Assembly (NCBI RefSeq): GCF_030272615.1
Contig: NC_081406.1
Coordinates: forward strand, 244,149,218 to 244,213,217
DNA length: 64,000 nucleotides
Source of the DNA: Cryptomeria japonica
Lineage: Eukaryota > Streptophyta > Pinopsida > Cupressales > Cupressaceae
Direction: 5' to 3'
Program-made: the position numbers and the translations under genes
Shown: positions 10,048-22,440 of the stretch, piece after piece
Layout: every line of letters begins with the position of its first letter
Position numbering within the stretch: position 1 is the stretch's first letter
Notes under the pieces: generated by a model
What the model saw: only the letters and a program-made list of their open reading frames with translations
Database searches by the model: none
What the model was told of the DNA's origin: nothing

Positions 10048-10486
10048 AGTTAAACATTTCATCCATTATCATATCCATATCTCATCAACTCCATTCCAAC
10101 TCTCAAAACACCCAAAGGTTTTTTGTCCTAAAGTTCTATTTTCAAAATTGCTTGAATCAAACACAAACACATCACTTTTTAGAGTGTCTCTACATCTAGG
10201 ATAAACTCATCCTAAGAGACATTTCTACGCAGGTTAAAACTAGTCTATGAGTGAATCCTCTCATTACTAGGTAGTTGAGTCTGTAACACATCTCAGATTC
10301 CTCTACACCTTATCACATCAAAGTTTGTCAATCCAACACAACAGGCAATTCAAGAAAGAACTTTGGTAATATCTACCTTTAGTGCTAGGGATCTGTATGC
10401 AAAACATTTCACCAAATATCAATCTTTCATTCCATCAACAACTCATCATCATTTTCATCAAACTTCAACAAAAACTTATAAACAAA

Positions 10487-11760
10487 ATGGCTCATACCAG
10501 ATCAAGATCTAGACAACAAGAAATTGAAGAGGAAGAGGAAGAGGAAGAAAATATCAATGAGTTCCAAGAAGCCCTTGGAGGAAATGTAAATGATGAAAAT
10601 CCAGGCACTCCTACTCTAGCAGCAATAGAAAGGGCACAACACAACCCTCTCTTTAATAAACTTTTTTGATGAAATACTCAGGAGTAATGTTGATGCTCAC
10701 TTTTTAAAACTTTCTCAAGAAGGGGCTAAACTACCCTCTAACTTTGATGTTGTGCAACTAAGACAAGCATCAGAACACCAAATTTGTATTGAGGGTGAAA
10801 GAGGTAGAGATGACATCAAATACAACCTTCATCAAGGTAATCCCCCACCTCCTCCTCCTCATCAAGGTAGAAATATTGTGACAACAAGTTGAGAATCTCG
10901 CCCAACAACTTCATAGTGGTGTAAAAACCAATCAATTTTCACTTAATAACATTTGTCCCTATCCCTTTGATAGGAATATTCATATGCCACCTTTTCCACG
11001 AGGGTTTGAAACACCCAAGTTTAAAAAGTATAGAGGAAAAGGAGATCCTCGTGATCATGTTAGAGAATTCCATTCAGCTTGCCTTGAAGTGGCATACGAG
11101 GATACTTACCTAATGTGACTTTTTCTCCAAAGCTTGGGAGGAACAACCACATCATGGTTTTCCCGATTACCAGGTGGCATTAGGACATTTGAAGAACTCA
11201 TCCAGAAATTCTTGGCAGATTACTCACACAATATTGAACGTGATATCACAATGGCTGATCTATGTAACACTAAACAAAAACTAGGTGAGCTATTTTCAGT
11301 CTTTCTACAACGATGGCATCAAATGTCTAGCATACGTTCTCTTCAGTTACCTGAACAAGAACTAGTGGAAATATTTATTTCCAACTTAAATTGACGAAAT
11401 GGAATTTTACTTAGACATAAAAGACATAGACTTTTTCAATGACATGATCACAAAAGGCTTAAAATGTGAGTGGGCTCTCATCAAAAAAGGGCTTATCAAA
11501 ATATATAATGAACCAAAGGATGGCCCTCACTCGCGCTTCAATGGTGACAAGCCTAATTTTTGGAACAAAAACAAAAACATCATCAATGATGGGGTTGTGG
11601 ATGCAAGAACTATCAAAAGTGCACAACCTATGGTTTGATTTGCAGGATAGAACCCCCACCCAAGAATAACACAGTTGCTCCTCCAAGTCAAGGATGCAAC
11701 ACATCTCAAGAGGAACCCAGACAACATCAACAAAATTTTAAACCAAAATGAACATATACT
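10487..11760 (+). pseudogene. Ty3 gag (broken)
   Basis: The start is taken at ATG 10487 (AACAAAATGGCT, a good plant context); the in-frame GTG/ATG codons upstream are not needed. The N-terminus is MAHTRSRSRQQ followed by a Glu run. The frame is lost between 10670 and about 10880 and resumes in the frame of 11134, with the capsid-like retrotransposon gag domain: FKKYRGKGDPRDHVREFH, FLQSLGG, WFSRLPGGIRTFEELIQKF, FLQRWHQM. Stops at 11116-11118 (CGA to TGA) and about 11392 break it. Gag packages the RNA in virus-like particles in the cytoplasm. Confidence 0.88.
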
Positions 11761-12537
11761 CCCTTAGGGGAACCCATCGAAACATTGTTACGTCAGTTGG
11801 TTTCTCAAAATCTGGTGACCTTACCCAAAACATCAAATTATGAACCTCAAGTCAAACCTTCATGGTGGAGGGTTACAGAACATTGTGATTTCCATTAAGG
11901 GAAAAGACATAAGACAAGCAATTGTCACAGATTGAAAGATCTTATTTAGGATCTTATTGATCGAGGTGAAATCAAAATCGAAGGACATGACCCAAAGACA
12001 ACAAACAATGATCATCTCATGTTTAAAAATCCACTTCTATCACATGATCAAAGGGGTCCTTCCACTTCAGGGAGAAACACAGATACTATCGATTATACAC
12101 AAGCCGCATATAATTACACTGTGAATCACCTATATGATGCCAGTGAACAGATTGCAACTATAACCATAAAAAATCCCAGCTCCACTTGCAATTTTGTTAC
12201 ACGTCGCAGCAAGATTACCATAAAACCAGCTCCACAAGGCACCTCATCTATCCCAAAGCAGTATAACCTTGTGGAACAGTTAGACAAAACACCCACATTG
12301 ATATCTATCTTAGAGCTATTATGCCTATCTCCATCTCATTAAACAATTTTGGATCAAGCTCTCCAAGAGGCGTCAGTCCCTGTAAACCTAAATACAGATC
12401 AATTCCAAGCTATGGTTGGAAACCTAAGGTCATCACCTTGTCTCACTTTCTCTGAAAGTGGCAACTCATCCTTCCAACAACCTCATAATGCCTCACTCCA
12501 CATTGAAGGGTTTATCAACCAACATAGGATCAAGTGA
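11760..12537 (+). pseudogene. Ty3 gag C-terminus with zinc-knuckle-like motif (broken)
   Basis: At 11884-11926 the frame reads CDFH-stop-GKRHKTSNC, a C..H....H....C nucleocapsid-type knuckle with its fifth residue changed to a stop (CAA to TAA, 11896-11898). A second stop at 11947-11949 fits CAG to TAG. The motif is followed by RLKDLI..DLIDRGEI, the usual continuation in plant Ty3 polyproteins. The same frame runs on through 12019-12342 and 12349-12537 toward the protease with single stops at 12340-12342 and 12535-12537. RNA binding is the expected role. Confidence 0.75.
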
Positions 12538-13257
12538 GTCTTGATCGATAATGGAGTAGGCCTGAATATATGTACTATACAATTAGTCACAGCTTTGGGA
12601 TATGCAATTGAATCAGTGGATCCCCGCAAGAAGATCACAATCAAAGCCTATGATGATGCAGAGCGTTCATCCAAAGGAGCTGTGATGCTACCAATCTTTG
12701 TGGGCCCTATGGTGAAACACATCATCTGTCAAGTTCTGGACCTTCCTCTGCCATACAATTTATTGCTAGGAAGACCTTGGATACATGCCATGGAAGTCGT
12801 TCCATCCACCTACCATCAGTGTATCAAGTTCCCGCATAATGGTGTAGAAATTACAATCATGGGCGATGCAAATCCCTTTGCATATTGTCATAATATCAGT
12901 CATCAACTAGAAATTACCGTTCCCAACAATAGAGAAGCCATCTCCTCCACATCATACGTAAGTCCAGCCTCTCTTGCCAGTTCAAACACTACTATACCCA
13001 AGCAAGAGAAGCTCAAGATGAAGATAGCAAAGGAAGGGCCTGGGGAATACAATCTCAGCCAACTCTTTTGTGTTGGACAAATGCCCACTTCTCCTAGATC
13101 ACAAGGTAAACCTCAATGGTTACTTCAACAACCACTGATCAAGCCAGCATGTACTTTGACGTCATTCATCCTTGGAAAGAGTCAAGAAGAAAAGACCAGA
13201 GATGAGGACTTAGCAGAATGGATCTATAAAGATCCCATCACCATCGATATTCTATAA
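12538..13257 (+). pseudogene. Ty3 pol: aspartic protease
   Basis: The frame begins VLIDNGVGLNIC, the active-site loop of a retroviral-type aspartic protease, with N in place of the usual S/T after the catalytic Asp (VDDG/IDNG variants occur in plant elements). The second signature LPYNLLLGRPWIHAMEVVPS follows at about 12748-12805. It processes the polyprotein. It is in the same frame as the preceding gag C-terminus and the following G-patch, ending at a TAA at 13255-13257. Only the active-site variant is odd. Confidence 0.87.
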
Positions 13258-13420
13258 GCTAAGCTTCCCACAAATCAGTATGGCAAAGGCCTTCTCATTA
13301 TGCAAAGAATGGGTTATGATGGTCAGAGTGCTCTAGGACCTTGCAAGCAAGGACAACATGAACTGTTGCAGCCAGAATTAAAACCCAAAGATAACACTGG
13401 CCTAGGCTTTCAAAAGGATA
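13258..13420 (+). pseudogene. Ty3 pol: G-patch domain after protease
   Basis: In the protease frame, after one stop, the protein reads GKGLLIMQRMGYDGQSALG and then continues to NTGLGF. Glycines at the expected places (MGY.G...LG......LL.P.....TGLGF) are a G-patch, a short Gly-rich RNA/protein-binding domain that activates DEAH helicases in host proteins. G-patch domains next to a retroviral protease are known from betaretroviruses and occur in some plant retroelement polyproteins. The role here is not known; it may help reverse transcription, as in betaretroviruses. Confidence 0.75.
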
Positions 13421-14505
13421 TCTTTCCTAAACTCAAATTCAAAGGGAACCCTAGCAAACCACTATATCAGCCTATTGCAAAGAGGTCACCTTTGATTATA
13501 AAAGCAGCATCGAACACCCTAGCAACTGCCCCATTGAGGCTAAAAATCCCAGCAAATCTCTCTGCAACACTAATCACCCCACCAATAAAACCAGTGATCC
13601 CATCAACAGTAGCAATAAAATCAATAGCACCATTAGCAGCAACAACTGTATCAACACCCACAACAGTATCAACACCACCGACAATTCCAACAGAAGCAGT
13701 AGAGTCAACACTACCGATACTTCCTGTATCGGATTCCTTGATCCCCATAATCATTCCTGCAGCACCAATCATTTCATCTACAAAGATACATCAACTGATC
13801 ACACCTGCACTTTTTAACTCAAAGGATATCCCAGTATGGTACAGTAACCAGTTATCGGAAAGCGACTCAGAGACTGAATCACATGAGTGGAAATTTGATT
13901 CCATACATCTTAACACTTCAGATGAGGAAGACACATCACCACCTCCACCTCACAAAGACATCCCTATTTACAGAGAAGCACAGATAAAGACCTCTTGGGT
14001 TCCTAAGCTGGAAACATCTTCCATAGACCCTACATCACATCCTACACCTGATTTTGATAGGGAGAGTACCATCAATGACCTTCACCACAATGTCTTCACC
14101 CTCACTGATACATCTAATGAACTTAACCTAATCGATGAGGTAATGCCCATTATCCATCCTGAACTCATCAAATGGAACCAACCTAATCCCCCATGTCTTG
14201 ACCATTTCCAAAATGATGAGGCGATCATTGACTTTTTGGGACTACGGGATAACATACCAAGCGGGGATCACAAAGATGGATTCGCCATAGAACTTAATAG
14301 AGCAACATACTTTGGGGCAGATGCCAAACCTTTTAGCTGCAAAAATATAACAATAAAACATGGATCTTCCAGTGAAAACCACACCATGGCACTGTTTGAT
14401 CCCACAAAAGTAAAAAGAAAGAGTGTATCCAATGGTGAAAACCTCTTTGAGGCACCTAAGGATGAAAGGTTTGACATCCTCCCTTCTAGTACATTGCGGG
14501 AATGA
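13421..14505 (+). pseudogene. Ty3 pol: Pro/Thr/Ser-rich linker
   Basis: An open frame (13300-14505) continues from the G-patch for ~360 residues. It contains a Thr/Ala/Pro/Ile-rich stretch (TVSTPTTVSTPPTIPTEAV) and an acidic stretch (SDSETESHEWKFD..). There is no domain I recognise. It ends at TGA 14503-14505, probably from CGA, and the RT follows in the same frame. Composition suggests an unstructured spacer. Confidence 0.7.
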
Positions 14506-15230
14506 TTGACAATTATCATTGAGGAAACAAAAGAATTCAATGTGGGGACTCTTGAAACTCCTCACCACATACATCTGGCATCTCTTTTAACTCCAGAGGA
14601 ACAACCTAAGTTTGTAAAATTCTTCCAGAAGCGCCAGATCAACTTCGCATGGTCATACACGGACATGCCTAGGCTTGATCCTGATTTAGTCATGCATCAC
14701 CTCACTGTAGCAGAAGGAGCCAAACCTATTAAGCAAAAACTTCGCAGGATGCATCCTCATATTGCAGTATTCGTCAAAGCAGAACTCAAGAAACTCCTAG
14801 ACGTTGTGTTTATTAGACCAATTGATTATGCAGATTGGATATCCAATATTGTGCCTTTCGGCAAACCAAATGGGGGCATCCGTATATGTACTGACTTCAG
14901 AGATCTCAACAAAGCATGTCCTAAAGATGACTTCCCCCTATCAAACATCGACATCATAGTAGACCTAACATCATGCTTTCACTCATGGATGGCTTTTCAG
15001 GATACAATTAGATAAAGATCGCACTAGAGGATCAACATAAGATGACCTTAACATGTCCATGGGGAACATATTGCTGAAATGTAATGCCTTTTGGTCTAAA
15101 GAATGCAGGAGCGACCTATCAACAAGCAATGGCCACCATCTTCCATGACATGATGCATACCATAATGGAAGATTATGCTGATGACTTATTAGCAAAATCA
15201 CTAACAAGAGAAGTCATCTAGAAATATTAG
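14506..15230 (+). pseudogene. Ty3 pol: reverse transcriptase (broken)
   Basis: RVT_1 type. Motifs: YTDMPRLDPDLVMHHL, KLRRMHPHIA, WISNIVPFGKPNGGIRICTDFRDLNKACPKDDFPL, then after a frameshift near 14970 DGFSGYN with a stop at 15009-15011 (CAG to TAG), MPFGLKNAGATYQQ and the catalytic EDYADDLL. More frame damage follows from about 15220. The enzyme copies the element's RNA into DNA. Confidence 0.92.
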
Positions 15231-15860
15231 AGAAAATATTTGATAAACTGGAACAACATCATGTTCGACTCAACCCAAAGAAATGTGTCTTTGGAGTAAC
15301 CTTAGGGAAGCTTCTAGGATGCATTGTCTCAAGCAAAGGCATTGAGGTCGACCCCGCAAAGGTCAAAGCAATCATGGACATGACACCTCCAAAGAACATC
15401 AGTCAGCTAAGGACATTACAAGGACGACTTCAATCCATCTGAAGACTCATTGCACAAATGGCACATAAGTGTCACTCATTTACACACCTATTGCACAAAA
15501 ACATCCGCTTTCAATGGGATGCCAGATGTCAACAAGCATTCCATATGCTTAAAGATTATCTCATGAATACACCATTACTGATCCCACTAGATCCGAGTAG
15601 ACCTTTATTACTCTATATATCAGCAACAAGTACAACATTGGGTGTACTATTGGCACAACACAATGCAGAAGGGAAAGAGTGTGTTGTTTACTACATCTCT
15701 CACATAGTGGTTGGCTATGAACTCAATTACACACCTACTGAGCGAGCTTGCTTAGCAGTAATCTTGGCAGCCACTAAACTAAGGCACTATCTGTTGACAC
15801 ATAAAGTATAGTTAATTGCAAAGATCGATCCACTCAAATACTTACTTAGCAAAGAAGCAT
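15231..15860 (+). pseudogene. Ty3 pol: RT thumb and first RNase H (broken)
   Basis: Between 15231 and 15457 the thumb region is visible only with frame changes (KCVFGV, ISQLRTLQGRLQ-like). From 15458 the RNase H is open: FQWDARCQQAFHMLKDYL, PLDPSRPLLLYISATSTTLGVLLAQHN, CVVYYISHIVVGYELNYTPTERACLAVILAATKLRHYLLTHKV. It stops at TAG 15809-15811, which fits CAG. The usual catalytic Asp position reads YIS. This is the ordinary retroelement RNase H. Confidence 0.88.
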
Positions 15861-16470
15861 TGACAGGCCGCTTGGCCAAATGGGTGATGATTCTAAGTGA
15901 ATTTGACATCGAGTATGTGGAACGTAAGGCTATTAAGGGTCAGGTTATTGCAGATCAGTTGGTCGATGCTCCCCTCATAGGCGATCATCCTCTCATTTCA
16001 AATTTTCCAGATGAAGAGATATTCATGATCACAGCAACACAACCATGGAAACTATACTTTGATGGTTCATACACTAGGCATGGCTTGGGGGCAGGCATTA
16101 TGTTTATCACACCTCAAGGTGACAACATCTCAAAGTCTTACAAGCTCACATTTCCATGCACAAACAACATAGCTGAATATGAGGCCTTGATCATAGGACT
16201 CAGGCTAGCCATACAATGGAAGTTACAAGAACTGCAAGTATATGGAGACTCCCAACTGGTCATTTGACAAGCAACTGATGAATATCAGACTAAAGATGAC
16301 AAACTCATGTCGTACAAACAAATGATGGATAGTCTAAAGGCATCATTTACTACTATCATCTTTGAGCAGATACCAAGAGATCAGAATCGAGCTGCTGACG
16401 CTATGGCTACCATCGCATCTATCCTAGATCTTCCACATAATTCAACACGCTACGAGTTCTTGGTAGAATA
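15861..16470 (+). pseudogene. Ty3 pol: second, archaeal-type RNase H
   Basis: After the first RNase H and a connecting stretch (GRLAKWVMILSEFDIEY..) comes a second one: WKLYFDGSYTRHGLGAGIMFITP (catalytic Asp in FDGS), NNIAEYEALIIGLRLA (catalytic Glu), LQVYGDSQLVI (Asp), and RDQNRAADAMATIAS (final Asp). These four acidic residues are all present. Dual RNase H, with the downstream domain related to archaeal/plant RNase HI, defines Tat-lineage elements. Stops at 16265-16267 (CGA to TGA) and 16469-16471 (probably CAG to TAG). Confidence 0.9.
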
Positions 16471-16471
16471 G

Positions 16472-17797
16472 CTTTGGATCCCCGCTTGTGATATCCCCAA
16501 ATCTGAGATGATATGTCACCTTGTCGGTTCCGAATCCCCATGGTACGGTGAGTTCTACACTTATCTCCATGATCACACACTTCCTCCTAACCAATCGAAT
16601 AACTAACGTAAAACCTTCATTCGCCAAACCGCTCGATATACCATTATTGCTGAAACCCTATACCGACGCAGTCTTGATGGTACTCTCCTTCGATGTCTGG
16701 AACAGGATGAGATAACAAAGGCCTTGGAAGACGTACATAAAGGAATTTGTGGAACTCATGCAAGCGGTCCGTCACTAGCCAAGAAACTCCTATGCACTGG
16801 ATACTATTGGCCATCTATGGAAAAAGACTCCTACTACTTTGTCAGAAAATGCAAGAAATACCAAGTTCATGGAGACCTGATACATGCACCAGCACATAAA
16901 TTGCAACCCATCACAACACCATGGCCTTTTTGTCAATGGGGCCTTGACCTTGTGGGTAAAATCCATCCATCTTCATCCAACAGACACAAATTCATTATTA
17001 CCGCCACCGAATACTTCACAAAGTGGATCGAAGTTGTTCCACTTACCCAAGTAACCGACAAGTAGATCGCCTCATTCATCCTTAATTACATCATCTGCTG
17101 GTATGGTGTACCCATGTCCATCATCACAGATAATGGTCTTCCTTTCAAGAATCAAGATGTTCGTGAACTCTGTGAGAAATTCCACATCCAACACAGCTTT
17201 TCCACTCCCTATTACCCACAAGGCAATGGTCAGGTCGAAGCATCAAACAAAAACATATTGAGAATCCTCAAGAAGACAGTCAATGATGTCGGTCATGATT
17301 GACACGTTCAATTGAATCCAGCACCATGGGCATATCAGATTAGCATTCGAACCCCTACAGGTGCAACTCCCTACTCACTAGTCTATGGCGCAGAAGCTAT
17401 CTTACCTACTGAGGTCGAGATACCATCTCTACGGGTTTCTTTGCACAATCTCATAGATGATGAAGCATACAGAGTATCTCGTCTTCAAGATTTAGAGCTA
17501 CTTGATGAGAAGGGACAAACTGCATACAACCACCTCAAAGCCTACCAACAACGCATGAGCAGAAGCTATAATCATCGGGTTAGACCTCATACATTCGAGG
17601 TAGGTGATCTTGTTCTCTGAGAGAATCCCCGTAACCAACCCAACTGAGAACATCAGGGAAAGTTTGAATCAAATTGGTCGGGTCCATATGTTATCACTAT
17701 TGTATTTGGGTCTGGGGCATATCAGTTGGCTACTTTAGAAGGAGAACCGCTAGCAGATCTGATCAACAACATGCACCTCAAATAGTTTTATACATAA
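16472..17797 (+). pseudogene. Ty3 pol: integrase (broken)
   Basis: Zinc-binding region: HKGICGTHASGPSLAKKLLCTGYYWP then VRKCKKYQVH, where the second Cys of the usual CXXC is lost. Core: WGLDLVGKIH (Asp), SIITDNGLPFKN (Asp), YYPQGNGQVEASNK (Glu). C-terminal part: TPYSLVYGAEAILPTEVEIPSL, and an SH3-like end SGPYVI..GAYQLATLEGEPL..NNMHLK. One frame is kept through the gene apart from stops at 17063-17065, 17300-17302 and 17618-17620; TAG at 17783-17785 may be the last, or the original end may be TAA 17795-17797. No chromodomain follows. Confidence 0.92.
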
Positions 17798-20476
17798 GCT
17801 GCATAGAGCATCAGGCTCCTCCAATATATCTGAAAAATATCAAAAACATTCAGAAAAATGTCTTGAAGAAAATACAAAAAATCAAGAAATTAGTAAAGAA
17901 AAATCATGCATCCAAACGGTGAACAACCACTCCAGTGGCACCTTGGGTAAGTGCGATAGTGAAAACCTGGACAACAGGCACCACTCGTAAAGGATACGGC
18001 TCCATTGTCTTTCAAACTTGTTGCAATCACATTCACTACATTCACTCCTCCATCAGTCCAAAACCATGGCTTGTTATTGAACTACAATCAAGGATAGTAC
18101 TTCATGCGTCTCGCATCCTGCTTTTTCATAGTCATATCTAAACTAGGGACAATTCCCTAAATATAGTTGATGGAAGTGGATACTACATTGTTTTGTGATT
18201 CACTGAGTTCTACATTCAAAAGTGTCTCTCAAAATACCAAAAACATTCAAAATAATCATCACAAATACCAAAAACATTAAAAAAATTGCCTCAGAAAATC
18301 CAAAAACATTCAAAAACTATCTCACAACATCCAAAAACATCATAAAACATCAAAAATCAATCAAAAACATGGCAACGCCCTGTACATACATTTTTCAAAG
18401 AAGATACCAAACAAACATTGTGAAATACTCCAACGATGACCACTTATCCGATCAACCAAACAATCAACATCAAACACGCAAAATGTCTAAAACAAGGATG
18501 CATCCTTCCTTACCAAAACAAAGACATGGTACCGTTTTCTTTGACAAGAAAATTTTGTTTAAGCTATCAACTACTTGATTGATTTGTGAGTCATTTATTC
18601 ATATCAGGTTCCTACAACATTGTTTGTGTATCTTCTGCGAATTATTCTGATGAAGTACTGGGGCTTGTACTAATGGTGTGTACGTGGGAAGTTCACTAAG
18701 CTACATGATCTTATGCGAAATGCAATCATAGATCACTACGGCTTGCTGACTACAACGTATACCTCGACCATATGAGCATGAACCATTATCGAGGGTCCAT
18801 ATTCTTTTATTCTTTATATATGTTGTTTACCTACATATACGATGCTCTATCCTTGGTTCCTACTGCCTCATCCAAACTCGATAATGGTTTATATCTGATT
18901 ATAGTATGAACTTGTCTTAGGATATGGTCGGAAAAAGATCAAGGAGGATGTTCCATGTCATGCATGAAAGGAGATAATCCTTGTCTGTTCTGCAAGCAAT
19001 ACTCAGGTCAACTTGATCCATTATATCAAGTTGCTTGTATTAACTTGCTATATCAAAATTCATGTAAAAACTACTCAAGTCATCTTGAATCATTATGTCA
19101 AGTTGATTGTATTTTCTTACAACATTTTCAAGCTCAATGATGAAAATAAAGCACTATGGATCATCATTTCATCTCATCTGTTTATATGGCATTTTGTTGC
19201 ATATCGCCCATCCATTTACTCATTCATTATTCATATACATAGTTTTGTGTGCAAGTGTGAACAAAATTAATGTGAACAATTATGTGAAAATTGAGTTGGT
19301 CTTGGATACAATCACGACAGAGTACTCTGATACATCATCAGTGCATCATGCAAAGTCTAAACAACCTTGCATTCATCTATCATGATCATATCATCATCAT
19401 TACACTTAGTTGCATTTACATCGAGTGCATTTCATATCATTTAAATTACATATAGTTCATTATCACTTATTAGTCTTATTATATCATTTCATCATTGCAT
19501 AATCATGACATTTAGATTCATTCATATGATAAATTGTCCTTAATTGTATTAGCCATTACTATGCGTTCATTTAGTGTCAGTTACCAATCATCATTTATCA
19601 TCATTTATCGTTACATACATCTATTTATCTATCCATTAGTTAAGTGAATTCATTTATCCATTTAGTATATTTTCATACTCATTCAATTCATTTCATATAG
19701 GATTCATTACCAACATGCATTCATTCTACTTTTTAAATTGCATCAAGGTGCAATTACCCATTAGTTGCATTATCATTACATTATCATTTCAAATCATATT
19801 TTTCACCATTTAGACTCATAAACAAAACCATTTGTTTCCACATAGGTTCATATACATTATCCATATACGTTCATTTAGAAATCATCATTTCAACATTTGT
19901 ACTTTACATTTGTTACATTCGTCTAACCAACATCTAGATGCATTTACATATATAAATCATTCATTTACCACATTAAATCCTAAAACCATTGCATATCATT
20001 ATCTCATTGTCTCATCAAAATCCAAACAACCATCATAATCATCATTTTATTATGCATACATAATCATCATGGCATTACATACATAAGGCATTACATCATC
20101 AACACATCATGCACACATATATAAACCTGCATATACATGTTAGCATCACATCATACAATATGCATATAGACATCATGTAGGCATAAATCATCATAAAAAC
20201 ATGCATATAGGAATCATCTCATAAAAACACATACATATAACAAGTATAAAGTATCCATCTGAGCATAAAATCATAAAATTATCATCCTGTATAAACATCC
20301 ATACATGTCATCAAAATGCATATCCTCACAAAAATAGGATCTCCTCATATATCATATCATATCGCCAAAAATATACATGTATCAGAGTACAATGAAGTCC
20401 AAAACATCAGCTACCAAGAGCCATCCAAGACACAGTCCAAAATGACAATATAAATACATGCATACAAAATGCTCTC
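17798..20476 (+). other. Ty3 3' non-coding region, G-poor
   Basis: About 2.7 kb after integrase. It is made of A, C and T with little G on this strand, with many CAAAAACAT units (about 17830-17900, 18230-18370) and later long runs of ATTCATTTA / CATCATTTA text (19380-20460). No protein frame persuades. The scattered open frames translate low-complexity sequence. It may be spacer, promoter or packaging sequence. Confidence 0.6.
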
Positions 20477-22440
20477 TCAGATACCACTCTGACCGGATGC
20501 TGCACCCCCATCTCTACCTGCTCCCCCACTAGCCCCTGCACCACCTGATCTATCTCTCCGTGGAGGACCCATCACACCCCCACTGCTCTGCATCCTCTGA
20601 GACCACTCTGATCTCGCCTGTCGCGTCTAGGAATAACTTAGTGCCCGTCGACTAGATGGCACCTTTTTCTCATATAGGCCCCGCCAGTAATCCACCTCGG
20701 CCCCTGCTCTTCGTACATCCCTCGCCAAAGCCTCCACAGACGACCCTTGTCCCGGTACTCCCTCCAAGGCCCGCACTCTCTCCTGCAACTAGATCACCCT
20801 ATCCACGACCTAGTCTCTCTCCTACAACACCACAGTCAGCTCCGACTCATGCAAACAACTGAACATCTCTAGCTGCTACCTCTGCCTCCAAATCCTCTAC
20901 ACGAGTCTGCAACAATCCTATCATATGATCCTGCAAATCTCCACCTGTATCTCCCATATCCATAGGTGCCTCCCCAGTGGCTCCCTCTCCCATCGCTCCC
21001 TCCTCTGTATCCATAGGTGCATGTCCCTCACCTGCATCCCTGCCACCTAGTCTCATACCTCCCTACATCAAGGATCCCTGAGATAGCCGCAATGGCTGCC
21101 CACCTCTCCCTCTCCACTGTAATCGCCCACCACCTCCACCCCCACCTCCTCCTCCAAAACCACCACCCCCTCCTCCTCCTCCACCACCACCACCACCATC
21201 TCCATCACCACCATCCCCTCTCCCCCGTCCAACTACTACTCTGTGACCTCCTCTCCTCCTCCATCTTCATTCCCTCTCCTCCTCAAAATCTGGAATCGGC
21301 TCTGCCAGATCTGATATCCGAGGAATCGGATGTGCCGCAATATACTACGTGTACTCCTCAGACACCCTTGCATCTACCATCCTCGGCAAAATATCCCATG
21401 GTCTCGCTTGTAGCATCTAAAACTCTACTAATACCTGCTCATATGGTGATGGTGGCCCCCATAGGTACCTCTCTCGGACCACCCTGACATACTCTCCAGA
21501 TCCCCTAGGCAATCCCTGCCTCCACCCAAGCTGTCTCAACACTCGACCCGAAAGCTATCTCTCCACATTGTAGGCTATCCTAACAATGAGGAATCGAGTC
21601 ATAAAAAGATATGGCAATGCCTCTGCATCCTCCTCCCATGGCTCACACTCAATGTACGACCTCCAGATCACTGTATCTAAGTCATCCAGTGCCCACCACC
21701 ACCACTCTAACTTCCCCAGGTGGGGCTGACTCATCATCCCTCCATACATGTATACATAGGGTTGATCCACTGCTCGAAATCTCAAACTGGCTGGTCGGGT
21801 AACTGGTAAATGCTCTCATGCCCAAATATGTAGTAGTGTGATACCCACTCTCAAAGAGCGCATCCCTCGATATGCTACCTCATGTAGCTCCCGATATAAG
21901 TGCAATAGCACGCACGGTCCCCATGCAAACCGGGTCCCCTCTGTCATCATCTGCTCGATCACCTGACCCCAACCAACGACCAATCCATGTGATTGTCTAT
22001 CTGGGCATAGTAGTCCCCTAACAATACCTGATAGCACTGCTGGTAATGGCTCATACAACACGGCTATGTCCTCCCAGGCTATCGAACCATCATCAATATA
22101 GACATCCTCCTCAAAAAATCTCTACACTGCTAGGGTCCCCCATGCTCAGTCATAACTCACCAGCTCTCCTTGGATAGGAATGTGCAGGATGCGCCATACA
22201 TCCTCCAGAGTCACTGTCATCTCTCCCTGCGCTAAGTGAAACGTACATGTCTCACTATGCCACCGCTCTGCCAATGCTGTAATCAAACCATGATTCATCT
22301 GAATCACAAGCATATACATCACATCGTACAAGCCTGTCACTGCAATACAATCCACCTCGGCCTCTATCAACCGATTGCGCAGCACCTGTGTGGTGGGATG
22401 CCTCTCGCGCAACTGTAAGACATGAAGATCCTCCTACACA
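20477..22440 (-). pseudogene. antisense plant-mobile-domain gene inside the Ty3 element
   Basis: Read on the minus strand, one frame runs from about 22440 down to 20850, then with a one-base shift to 20477, about 650 codons with several stops. The N-terminal part is a plant mobile domain: HPTTQVLRNRLIEAEV, CTFHLAQGEMTVTLEDVWRIL, IPIQGELV, WGQVIEQMMTEGTRFAWG, LLHIWA..EHLPVTRP, LDDLDTVIWRSYIECEP, RVLRQLGWRQGLP. A Gly-rich linker (antisense of the CCACCA-rich DNA at 21120-21230) follows. Then come two Leu/Val heptad-like helices (IGLLQTRVEDLEAEVAARD; LQERVRALEGV). Plant mobile domains occur in transposases and the MAIN/MAIL proteins. Antisense ORFs of this kind are known in some Tat-type elements. 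Role unknown. Confidence 0.8.

Noticed and set aside
13467-13772. 101-codon minus-strand frame (Val/Gly/Ala-rich)
   Set aside because: Shadow of the Thr/Pro-rich linker of Ty3 pol.
20656-21487. Pro/His-rich plus-strand frames in the Ty3 3' region
   Set aside because: They are the complement of the Gly-rich and coiled-coil part of the antisense gene; low complexity.
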